A stretch of 64,000 nt of DNA, taken from assembly GCF_000283155.1 (NCBI RefSeq), contig NW_004454177.1, positions 4,253,468-4,317,467 of the forward strand, given 5' to 3'. How positions within the stretch are numbered: position 1 is the stretch's first letter; every line of letters begins with the position of its first letter. Below the pieces are notes generated by a model. It was not told the DNA's origin and did not search any database. It saw only the letters and a list, made by a program, of their open reading frames with translations. This document shows, in pieces, positions 54,568-64,000 of the stretch. The position numbers and the translations under genes are program-made. The stretch is from Ceratotherium simum simum. Its lineage: Eukaryota; Chordata; Mammalia; Perissodactyla; Rhinocerotidae.

Positions 54568-54800
54568 TGAGACAGCAAAATAGGGCCAGGTGAACTGGGT
54601 TTGAATCCCAAGTCTACCAATTGCTAGCTGAGTGGACTGTTAAATCACTTTGTAGGCCTCAGTTTTCCCATCTGCAAAATGGGTTTCTGTTAATACAGAT
54701 TTCAAAGGAGGTTTGTGAAGATTTGGTCAAGAATAACGTATGAAACGTGCTTAGCACATTGTCACTCCATGTGATAAATGTACAGGAAAGTGGCAGCTAC
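54568..54800 (+). repeat. MIR SINE
   Basis: CTGGGTTTGAATCCCAAGTC, TAGGCCTCAGTTTTCCCATC, AACGTGCTTAGCACATTGTC. Confidence 0.9.
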
Positions 54801-55423
54801 TCCTGTTTTCTGTGCCTTTCCTCTGAGTGGTCCTGGCCCCCTCTGGGTCTGCCACCTGGGCGGTGCCAACTTTGTACTCTCTTGAGAAAGAGCCACGCAG
54901 CTGCCTGCACTCTGCTGACCTCACTACCCTTGTCTCCAACCAGGAGCTGCTTGGGCGGTGAGCCCCCGCCCCCACCTGGAAGTGATGGCAGAGGCTATGG
55001 CAGCCCTGGGGGCTCAGCTGGCCTGGTTGGCTGCAGGCACCTGCATGAGCCCGGCCCTGGTGGTCGTGTACTACACAAGCAGCAGGTGCTGTGCGGCCTT
55101 TGTTCTGCAGCGTGTCGCCAAGGGTGCTCCCCGGCACCCGCCTCACTCCCTGGCAGTGGCCCAGCTGGGCGCCATTGCCCATCTGGAGCGCTCGCTGTGA
55201 CAGCAGCCTGGGGTCTGCAGGAAGGGCCTGGGACTCAGCCCTGCCTCCCTTCAAACTTCCACATTTGGGGGGAGGGTGGGCAGCAGGACGGTCTCCAGCA
55301 GTCCACTCATCTGATGAGATGCTGCAGCCAGATGGGTTGAGAATCCCACCTGGGTCACCCCCTTCTCACTGGCAGAAAGTCCTTCATTCAATTTCTCCTG
55401 TTGCAGAGTGAATCTTTTCGCCA
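54801..55423. other. Intron 1, unique DNA
   Basis: Overlapping frames of up to 197 codons (54,747-55,340 +, 54,751-55,254 -) begin or end in the MIR and show no Ig-like or other domain. Confidence 0.5.
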
Positions 55424-55600
55424 ATAATAATGATAATGTTTGGAGCACTCTTTTCAGCTCATAGTTTCAGCTGATCCTCTCAATAACCCCGTGTGAGTGG
55501 TATTAGTAGTTCTTCCATTTTGCAGATGAGGAAAGCGAGATTTGGGTTTAGTACCTGGCTGAGCGTCTCATGCCAGTGTAGCCAAATTAGATGCCGGCGC
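55424..55600 (-). repeat. MIR SINE
   Basis: TAATAATGATAATGTTTGGAG, GATCCTCTCAATAACCCCG, TTGCAGATGAGGAAAGCGAG. Confidence 0.85.
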
Positions 55601-57659
55601 TTCTGGCTCCAGATCCCTAGATGAGGACAACGCAGTGGGCTGGGATGGACAGATACAGAAGAAGTTGGGCCAGGCTATGGTAGAATGTGTCCCGTGAGAT
55701 GGTAATTCGCTTCGCCAACCACCACCAGCTCACACTCTCCCACAACAAGCCAGAGCATGGCCACTCCCTGGGGAAGGAAGCTGTGGACATAGGTTGGAGA
55801 GGGGCCCAGGCAGAGCTGACCACAGAGCCCACGGTAAGGACACGTAACAACAGAGCAGCTGGACGGTCGGGGGAGCGATGTCCTTCTGGCCTGAGACATG
55901 GGCAGGGCCCCTGAGATGTGAGCACGGAGCCCCAGGGCACAGGCAGGCACAGGGCCAGGGCGTGGGCCTAGCCCAGGGGCGGAGTGGTGCTCAGAAAGCA
56001 TTGTGGACCTGACGGAGCAGCAGAGAGGGGAAAGGGGATGAGATTTGGTGGGCAGATTTGACTCCCACTCCTGGGCTGTCCCCCACCCCCCTCTGGTCTG
56101 CACAGACCCTAATTTCATTCTCAGTTTATGAGGAGTCTCATTACCAAGCCACACACAATAAAACCCACCCGGCCACTCCGGCCCGGATCTCATTAGAGGA
56201 CATTAGTTCCGCTGGCTGGTGGCTCCGTTGGGACACAGCTGCAGGCGTGGCCCAGGCAGCAAAACAGGCCAGTGGCCATGGCACAAGAATGTCCCATTGG
56301 GAGTTTGAGTTCCATCTATGGGCTTAAATGGAGTCCTCCCCCCTCCCCCCCGAAGTCCTGGAATGCATGTTCCCCAAAGCTGGAAACACAGAGTCCCTCC
56401 TGCCCACTTGGACCCCCAGTTCTGCCCCCTGCCTTAAGGGGAGAAGGACACAGCTCCCTGCAGGGCTGTTCACAGGAGTCCACCTTCTCTGGGAGGAGCT
56501 GGCTGAGAAGCTCGGCAAATCCTCGTTCCATGGAGAAGGGCCTTTGGGGACAGGGAACAGCAGGCCCACCCACGCACATAGGTCTGAAGATGCTCTGAGC
56601 CATGTCCTAGCAGCAGAGATGGGAGTCTAGAGTCCTCACCGCAGCCTTGGCCTGAATTTTAGCCCATCTTTCTGTCCAAAAAGTAGGGATAGAGACCTGG
56701 GGACCCCATGGTAGAAGCATTTTCCCTCCCCTAAAGATGCAATTTCACCAACTGGCAGCCTTGGCAGAGGCTTCCTGCTCCCACCCCTTCCCTGAGGAGG
56801 AGTAACTTGCCTACAATCCCTGTGATGAAGCCTTGGGTTTCATATTCTCCAAAGATGGGATTCTTTCTCTTAGCAGAGTCTAGTGCCTGTTGACAGCCAG
56901 CCTCCTCTCTGTCTGTACCCTCCCCTCTATTTGATCTTTCTTCCCCTGCAATCCTGCATACCTGCTGGTCACCAGAATACCACCAGGGCTCAGTGGCTGT
57001 CGCCGTGTGAAACAAGACAAGGGCGAAGGAGAGCTTGCCCCTCCTCGTGCCTCAGTCTTGTGGAGGAAAGTAAGTGCCAGGCCCGAATTATAGGCCTTAG
57101 TGTACGCGGGCTCACTTGGTCTGCTTCCATGGAGGGGTCACACAAGCCAACCCAGGCTTTGGCACATGAGCTGGTGTTCCCGCCACATGAGTCAGCGGAG
57201 ATGGGAGCACCGGTCTATTTGGGCAGACGCGAGTCGGCCCTGCTGTGGAGGAAAGGGGCCTGGAGACCCGTACTGCCCCTGTGAGGCCCTTGTCTGCAGC
57301 TCGTCTGGAGTGCGAGCCCCGAGGGGGATCAGTGAGGCTGCCTCCGTGGGCTCCGTTCTCCGGCCCCCGAGCAGCGCCCCAGGTGCCCCCTCCCTCGCTC
57401 CCGGTATCTTAAGGGCAAGTGCTGTCAGCTGCTAGGACAAAGGAAGTAGAGAAGGTGCTTCTGAGCCAAGCCAGCCCTGCCGCCACTTCATGTGGGTCCT
57501 GCTGTGGGAGGGGCTGGTAGCGACATCCTCATTCGTGGGACTCTTGCAGCAGCCCCGGCTCGCTTCTCTCCCGGACTCCTGGCTCTCTAGCTCCAATCTG
57601 CGCGCACTGCTTCTTGGGTGAATGTGTCTAAAGCACACCTGAGAAAGACACTCACTGGC
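55601..57659. other. Intron 1, unique DNA
   Basis: No gene. 56,100-56,230 is a small CpG-keeping block (CACCCGGCCACTCCGGCCCG) that may be conserved. Confidence 0.45.
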
Positions 57660-58105
57660 CCAGAAGCATTTGATGGCTGCCCCCTCCCTTGCTCATCTCC
57701 CACCACCCTCCCCTGCATGCCAGGCCCACCCAGCCACACACCCCTCTACACATGCCCCTTGGTTTCCCACCTCAGTCCTTTGCATGTGCCATTTCCCTGC
57801 AAAGTTCTCCCTTATTTCCCATATGTAAATACTGAGGTTGAGGGCCACTTCTCTCAGCCTTCATGTAGCCCCAGCTAGGGATAACCTCTCTCATCTCAAA
57901 GCCCCCCCAGCACCTCATCCATGCCACCCCATGGCACTAACCACTCTACGTCTTTCAAAATAGTTATTTGGGCCTGGGATTTATCTTCTCCCCAAGACTC
58001 AGAGCTTCAAAAGGACAGGGTCCATTGCTGATGGAGTTTGGTTTCCCCAGGGTCTAGCACAGGGTCGGCCACCTCGTGGGCTGGTAGTACATGCTAGGTG
58101 GATAT
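57660..58105 (+). repeat. L2 3' region
   Basis: TCCTTTGCATGTGCCATTTCC, TCAGCCTTCATGTAGCCCC, AGAGCTTCAAAAGGACAGGG, GTCTAGCACAGGGTCGGCC. Confidence 0.85.
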
Positions 58106-58123
58106 GTGGTTGCTTGTTTGGGC

Positions 58124-58400
58124 AGTTGATGATGGTGATAATAGTAGCAAACTTTTATTGAGAGTCCTCGGATGCTCAGACACTGTTGTAAACATCTTAC
58201 ATGTAATAACTTATTTAGTTTTCATAACAGCTTACGTGGAAGGTACTTCTGTTCTCCCTGTTTTTACATATGGAAAGACGAGGCCCGGGCAGAGGTTGCC
58301 CGTGGTCACACAGCTAGTAAGTGGCAGAGCCAGGATTCAGATCCAGGAAGTCAGGCCCACTGTCCCTGATTGTACGACTTGGCGAGCTGCCTCTCTTCTG
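58124..58400 (-). repeat. MIR SINE, almost complete
   Basis: GTAGCAAACTTTTATTGAGA, GTAATAACTTATTTAGTTTTC, GTGGTCACACAGCTAGTAAG, GGCAGAGCCAGGATTCAGATC. Confidence 0.95.
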
Positions 58401-61049
58401 GGGGGGTGATGAAAGAAACAGCTTACTAAGCTGGGAGTAACACAAGATCTTGCCTCCAGAATGCCCACCACCCCTGCACAGCAAGCACCTTATCACTGCT
58501 TACCCTTCTGCTCCTTTGATGGTACAGGCGTAACCTGGCACATCCCTGGAGCATTTGGGGAATTATCAGTGCTTATCATCAGAGAGTCTCAGCAGTCATT
58601 ACTACTGTATCTTTTGGATACCTTACAAGTTCTAGAAGTACAATCGTTATGCTCCTAGTATATTCTGCTACTGTCACTGTTGTGTCTTGAGAGTATTAAT
58701 GTGGCTATGCTGGAGGGACATGTCTTGCTATTCATCACTCTTTCATCCCCTGAGTCTTTGGGCATCACTGATGCCATTTGGGGCCTCCTACCATGTTTCA
58801 CTGGGAGACTAGAGGCAGGTGTAATAGCTTCTCCCAGAGAATCCGCCTGGAACTGCCCCCAGCAGGTGTTCCCAGGCTGGCCCAGATCCTGAATGGGTCT
58901 ACCACTCAGCAAGCTGATCCTATGCCAGGGCCTGTCCTAAGCTTCTGCAAGGTTCCAGTCTCTCTTGCCCTCACCCAGAGATCCCAAAAGATGGCAAGGG
59001 AGGGGCCCCTCCCTGGGGAGGGGGATAGGAAGAGGATTTAGGGTGTTCACCTGTGCAGGCTGCTTTGATCTCCTGGGATGAAAGAGCTGGTGCTTCCTTG
59101 CCCCAGGCGGGTACAGGACAGAGCCTTCAGAGGCCTGGCAGCCTCACAGTGTGTGTGTGTTGGGGGGTGTGGGTTGTAGAGAGCTATCTCAGGAAGGAGG
59201 ATTGTGGGAGCAGAAAAATCAAAACCCTTTCCCAATCTTGCAGCTGAGGATCAAGTGAACCCCAGATGACCCACGTGCGTATTGTCTCTGGAGGGTCACA
59301 GAGGGCCGGTGCTCCACTCCGCATACCCTGACCCTGTAGGTCACCACGTGGGCTCAGGCCTCACAAACTCCCTTGCTTAATTAGGAAGGTAACTCGGCTG
59401 CAAAACAGTCATCTGATATGTTTCGACGCCAAAGAGAAATTCCTGCTAGACCCTCTGCTGGTCTAGATTATCCATGCTCTGTTAGCTTGAATTACGGTGT
59501 GGCCTCTGAGGCCCAGACACAGGCCAGAGCTATGCGATGGGTTCCTGGGGCTGGAATCTGCCCTGCACCCAGAAGGTGCTTGGAAGCAATAGGAGGATAG
59601 GAGGCTTAGGACCCACCTGACCCCCATCCAAACCTAAGGATTGCTTTGTCTGCACAAAGGGAACAGCTTTGCCCAGAGCCTGCCTGCCCCAGGTCCTGTG
59701 GATGTTCCCCCCCCACCGCCACCCCCCACGCCCCTGCTCTTGAGCTAGCTACTTTCATGCCGCTCTTCTCTCCCCCCTGGGCCAGGCCTCCTTTGAGGTT
59801 TTGAGTCAATGGCAGAGACTTTCTGCAGTGGCTCCAGGGTAAAAATTGAAACGGAGGGAGGGACAGGCTTCTCCCAAGTGTAAATAAGATCAGAGCACAG
59901 CATCCACACTACACTGGGTTATTTTATTATGATTGCCCACCTCCCCTGCCCCCGAACTGTCCTCATCTCATTGGCCTAGATTGCTGCATCTCTCAGAGTG
60001 ATGGATGGGCCTCCTCTCCCTTCCCAGGCAGGGTGGCCAGCCCTGCTACCGAGACACCCTCCCACCCAGCCCCTTCCCAGATTTATTCCCTGTGTTTATG
60101 GAGCCCAGAGAGTAATCAGTGTCCTGGGCTGGCTGAGCACTCTGATTATCTGCACTCGGTTGATGGATGGGCCTTTGGGGAACTCAGGCAACAGCCTCCT
60201 GCTTCCCTGTGCCTGCCCCTGCCAGGGCCCAGCACCCTTCCCAACCCTCCTGGCCTCCCAGGAGTTAGATAATGGGCCTCCGGTGGTACTGAAGGGGGCT
60301 GGTGATGGGGGAGGGGAGGCGGCGACAACCCTGAGCACCGACCTCTCAGCACTGCTGCAGGGGTAGCTGGGAAGGGACTCTGGCTCCCCCTTCTCTCCAG
60401 GGAGCCTGGGGCAGGGGCAGACAGTGCCACCAGACAGCTTCTCTGGAGACAGGCCCCCAGCTCTGCTCAGGAACACCCTTCCCAGGAAATGGCCCGATTA
60501 TCCTCCCGTCTCACATCACTGCATTACTCCTATCCCCTCGGCACTGTGTACACAGTTTACGCTGTAATGATAATTTGTGTTGCTTTATGTGTTTCTTTAC
60601 AAGTGTTTTTATGTCCTCTGTGTGTATGAGAGAAGTTTATGGGTTTATGTGTGTATGTGTGTGTGCATGAGGTCATGTGCTGTGTGTGTGTGTGTGTACC
60701 TGCTCCTGATTAGACTCTGATTGCCATCTTCTCCCCGACGGAGGTAGGGAGCTCTCACCCAGCTCCCTGGTGGGGGGACAGAGCCTGATACTGGGGGACG
60801 GAGTTGGGGAGGCAGGCAGTCAATGATGACCGTCCGAGGCAGGGTCCACACTGCCCGCCAGTCTGAGAATGCAGAAGGTCAATCTTAGATAATTGTTTTG
60901 TCTATAGGATCACAAACAACAGGTTTGACTATTTTTTCCCAGCAAATTGACTGAACCCACTGACTGATTTGGAGCCAAGTGGTCTCCGCCTTTTATTCCT
61001 TATGTGTGCATGTATATCTGTGTCTTGTTTCCTCTGAACTTGAGCTCCC
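58401..61049. other. Intron 1, unique DNA
   Basis: No gene. 59,900-60,180 is repeat-free with GTTATTTTATTATGATTG and a repeated TGATGGATGGGCCT. A TG repeat lies at 60,649-60,698. Confidence 0.45.
60649..60698. repeat. (TG)n microsatellite, interrupted
   Basis: Two TG tracts around GCATGAGGTCATGTGC. Confidence 0.85.
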
Positions 61050-61175
61050 TTCACTGTAAAATGGGGAGGCGAGAATGGGAGGTTGAGGACGTGAATCATG
61101 CGTGTGGCGTGGTTAGCGTACTGCCTGGTACAGAGCAAGTCCTCACACCACTTGGCTGTCATTAGCTACTGCTCA
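61050..61175 (+). repeat. MIR SINE fragment
   Basis: TTCACTGTAAAATGGGGAGG, GCGTACTGCCTGGTACAGAG, GCTGTCATTAGCTACTG. Confidence 0.75.
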
Positions 61176-61614
61176 TCCAGGCCCCTGCCTCTGGAGGAAG
61201 GTCAGTTCCCTGGGACTGAGAAGCCAGCCCAGGAGCCCTCCCAGCAGTTCATGACCTAGCACACCCAGGAGTCCCTCAGCTGGGCTCCCGACCTCTCCAG
61301 GGTGATCACCTTGGGCAGGGTACATCAGGGGCTCAGGCCCCTGGGCTCCTGGAAAACCACCCCCACCCCTACATGGTCACCTGGGAAGGTGCCCAGTGGC
61401 TCTTTGGAGCCATCCTGTGCTTCCTTCCTAAAGGTAGTTGGAAGCAAGTGTTATATGCCCTCCAACAAGGAACCCCAGGTGCAGGATTGTGGCTGCCCCA
61501 CGTGCCCGGTGCCAGCACTTGTGGGAATCCCTGTGCCCTGGGTGTGTTGTGCTGGGAGAGGGGTGGGCAGGGTCATTCCTGCACTCAGCCAACAATGTGG
61601 GCACTAGTGCCCCC

Positions 61615-61740
61615 TGTGGGCCAGGCACTGAGTGGGAGTAGGCAGGGGCTGCAGCAGTAAACATAAGGTCCCAGCCCTCCTGGAGCTCCAGTCCAGCATG
61701 GGACAGCATCAGCCCTCTGACCTCACACACAGCAGGTGAC
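61615..61740 (+). repeat. L2 fragment
   Basis: TGTGGGCCAGGCACTGAGTG, GCAGCAGTAAACATAAGG, CCTCCTGGAGCTCCAGTCC. Confidence 0.75.
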
Positions 61741-62049
61741 ACCTGAAAATGCCATCTCTTCATGCCTGCAGGGCAGGGGACTGGCTGGGAGATGGAGAGA
61801 AGGAGCTGGGGCCTTGTAGGGTAATGCCCACATAAACCGGGCACTCTCCCTGAGCCCTCCCTGCTGGACATGGAGGGGCAGGTGTGGCTAGGCAGGGGGC
61901 TACCTTCTCCTTCACCCTTGAAGGTGGGTTAAAACGTCTGAGCCTACCTGTTGCCCTCTCAGCCCCAGATCTGGAAAGAGCCTCCCAGCCGGCTCTCCGC
62001 TGAGGGTACCTCCTTGCCATGCAGGGGAAGGCGGGAGAGGATAGAAAGA

Positions 62050-62500
62050 GTAAGTCAGAGAATCCTAGAGTCTCCGCTTGGAAGGGGAGTCAAATAATGT
62101 AATACCCACCCACTTCCGAAAACCCCTCAACAACATCCCTACCAGTTGCCTGATCATACAGCTTCAGCATAAATACCTCCAGTGACGGGGAACTCACCAC
62201 CCTACATGGAAGCCCATACAGCTCTGACTGCCCCAAATTCTTCCTTGCACTGAGCTGAAGTCTGTATCCCTGAAGCTCCCACCCCTTAGTTTCTACCCCA
62301 TTGGAATCACATCTTATCTTGCACGTGGTTCCTTCAGGCATTTAAAGAGGGCCTCCTGCTCCCAGAGTCTTGTCTCCCATGAGCTCATTCAACAAAGGTC
62401 GGACACGGCTCCCCATTCTCAGGTGCTCTTTGGGACCAAGTTGTCTGGATCCCCAGTAAGAGGTGTGGTGCTCCAAATGTGGGCTGACCAGCCCGGGGAT
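62050..62500 (+). repeat. Ancient L3/CR1-like fragment, longest of three copies
   Basis: AGTCAGAGAATCCTAGAGTC, CAGCATAAATACCTCCAGTG, ACGGGGAACTCACCACCC, TTCTTCCTTGCACTGAGCTG, then GTGGTGCTCCAAATGTGGGC and TGACCAGCC, the CR1-type 3' wording. Confidence 0.55.
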
Positions 62501-63684
62501 TTTGGCACAGGCTTTCCCAGCTGCCACAACTGTCCGAGGATCTGGGAGGAGGCAGAGTGGGCTGGCTGCCCTCACGCTTCCCCACTTCCGCCTCACCCCT
62601 TCCCAACACTGTTTTCCTTTGGATTAACAATAAATTGCAGTGAAGGATCCGCTTATCTCCAGTGGGAATTAAGGAATTAAGTTGGTGGTGGGAAGAGAGG
62701 GGCCTGAGAGAGGGAGCATATTGCAGAGATTCAGGGCATAGTGAGGACAGTGGGGAGGGCAGGGGACAGCAAGGGCCCTCTGTCAGTGGTCCCTTCCCCC
62801 TAGAGGGAGTGGAGGCAGCCCCCCAGTTCTCCCAGCAGCCTCTGCCCTAGCGGGGATGGGTGGGGCCAGTTGGAAGGGTGTGATCATGGGGGGCGGTGCC
62901 CCACACGGATGCGCACGTGGGGTGATTTCCTGGCAGCCTTTCATGTCGCCCATTGGTGCTTCATGACACGGTGCAGCAGCTCTGTGGCATGTCATGGCAC
63001 AGGGAGAGCAAGCCACGGCGTGTGGCAGGGTGAGGCACCCTGTTGTGTGACATTGTGATACGGAGGCTGTGATGCGGATTCTGCAGCCAGAAGTTCACCA
63101 CCCTGCAGACAGTTGATCAGCACCACCCAGGCACTGATGACCCCTGGGCAGACCCTGGTGGCCCACCTTGCCTTTCTGCTGAGACTGACTTAGCTATGGA
63201 TTCTGGTGGCAAATGGTTGGAGAGTCTGGGCTTCTCTATATCCTAAGGGTAACCCAGAAACCTCCTTCCTGAACCCCAAGGGGGTCACTCAAGATCTGCC
63301 CCCAAAACGTGCCTCCACCCTACTCAGCTCCAGCCCCCCTGCCCCCAAAGCCCAGGAGGCTCTGCTTGGAGTCCTTTCCCCATCCCCCATGGTTGCTGCT
63401 CCTGCCACCCTCTCAGACATCACCTCTCCCTAGCAGGGGATTCGGTGACCCCCTTCAGTGCCTCCCCTTGCCAAACCCTGAGGCTAAGCAGGGAGAGATA
63501 AGGAGCTGAGCTACCCTCGGGAAGGTGGGGTGGGGAGGTGAGAAGTGAAGAGGGGATGGGTCCCAAGGATGGGGCTGCCTCCAGGTCACCCAGACCTATC
63601 ATGGGGACGTGCCCCAAATAATAGTTTTACTCACTGTCATCCTGCTCTCTCCAGCCCCCCACCCCCCTCAGGGCTGGGAGCAGG
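62501..63684. other. Intron 1, unique DNA
   Basis: CpG-poor, with CATG/GGCATG words around 62.93-63.05 kb. No gene. Confidence 0.45.
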
Positions 63685-63930
63685 GATTGATATTGATATT
63701 CAATAGCAGCAGCCACTGGGAAGGGCAGGGCAAGATAAAGAGCAAGGCCAGGCTGGAGAGAGTCTGCGGGAAGGGGAGGGGCTGGGGGAGAGGCGGGAAG
63801 GCAGGGGGGGGGTGGGGAGTTCCAGAAGCGCTGGGATTCAAAGCTGGCCAAGGGGTGAAGCCAGAAATTGGGCCCTCAAGTCCAAGAGCCTAGCTGGTTA
63901 ATAATTAGTAACTCGAGTTAATCAATCATT
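63685..63930. promoter_or_regulatory. Cluster of homeodomain-type motifs in intron 1
   Basis: GATTGATATTGATATTCAAT at 63,686-63,705 (ONECUT-like) and GGTTAATAATTAGTAAC at 63,895-63,911 (HNF1-like, 11 of 13), then AGTTAATCAATCATTGG. G-rich DNA lies between. Role inferred only. Confidence 0.35.
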
Positions 63931-64000
63931 GGTGGTGTTTCCCCAATTTCACATCCCCCACTTCCAGCCCTGGAGATCCTTCTAGGCTCTGCCTAGGCCT

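Larger units (their letters stand above)
49550..64000 (+). other. NECTIN1: NECTIN1 intron 1, 5' part (runs off the window)
   Basis: No reading frame in the remaining 14.4 kb resembles the first Ig V-type domain that should follow the signal peptide, so exon 2 lies beyond the window. A long first intron is what I recall for this gene in mammals. It contains the 3' half of the CpG island, MIR copies at 54.6, 55.4, 58.1 and 61.1 kb, L2 fragments at 57.7 and 61.6 kb, an L3/CR1-like fragment at 62.1 kb, and several repeat-free blocks listed separately. Confidence 0.9.

Noticed and set aside
54747..55340. 197-codon frame in intron 1
   Set aside because: Begins inside a MIR and has an equally long antisense frame; not an Ig exon.
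61605..61618. CTCF site on the minus strand (also 58,066-58,079)
   Set aside because: Each has two mismatches to the consensus and overlaps or abuts an L2; too weak to list.

Overview
This is nuclear DNA of a placental mammal, almost certainly an odd-toed ungulate and most likely a horse or close relative. Three tRNA-derived SINEs of the equine ERE type (29.0, 41.1 and 43.5 kb) give the lineage. The background is the usual eutherian fossil set: many MIR and L2 copies, two MaLR/ERVL-like LTRs, MER5A and another hAT MITE, and 5'-truncated L1 pieces. Nothing prokaryotic is present.

One live protein-coding gene is supported. At 49,471 on the plus strand, inside a large CpG island (about 48.4-50.6 kb), lies the first coding exon of NECTIN1 (nectin-1). 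It encodes the start of the signal peptide and ends in a phase-1 splice donor at 49,549/49,550. Everything from there to 64,000 is intron 1; exon 2 is not reached. A 192-base assembly gap (48,897-49,088) falls in the island, in the probable 5' leader. The leader also carries a 13-codon upstream ORF.

Bases 1 to about 48.4 kb are upstream intergenic DNA, dominated by MIR and L2. The main event is a three-level nest at 9.7-14.8 kb: an L2 split by a truncated L1, whose 3'UTR is split by a processed LDHA pseudogene on the minus strand. Both younger insertions keep recognisable target-site duplications. A second nest at 30.65-31.37 kb is a MIR split by a MaLR-like LTR. A CpG-rich, non-repetitive block at 35.1-36.1 kb carries a strong CTCF-type motif and an inverted GATA pair; it is the best candidate distal element outside the promoter.

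Intron 1 holds scattered MIR, L2 and L3/CR1-like fragments and several repeat-free blocks rich in transcription-factor-like motifs (52.6-53.0 kb, 63.69-63.93 kb). I see no evidence for an undescribed gene system. The items most worth checking are the NECTIN1 leader, the 35-36 kb block, the E2F-like palindrome at 47.48 kb and the nested retro-insertions. Repeat boundaries were read by eye and are good to roughly 10-40 bases unless a target-site duplication fixes them.
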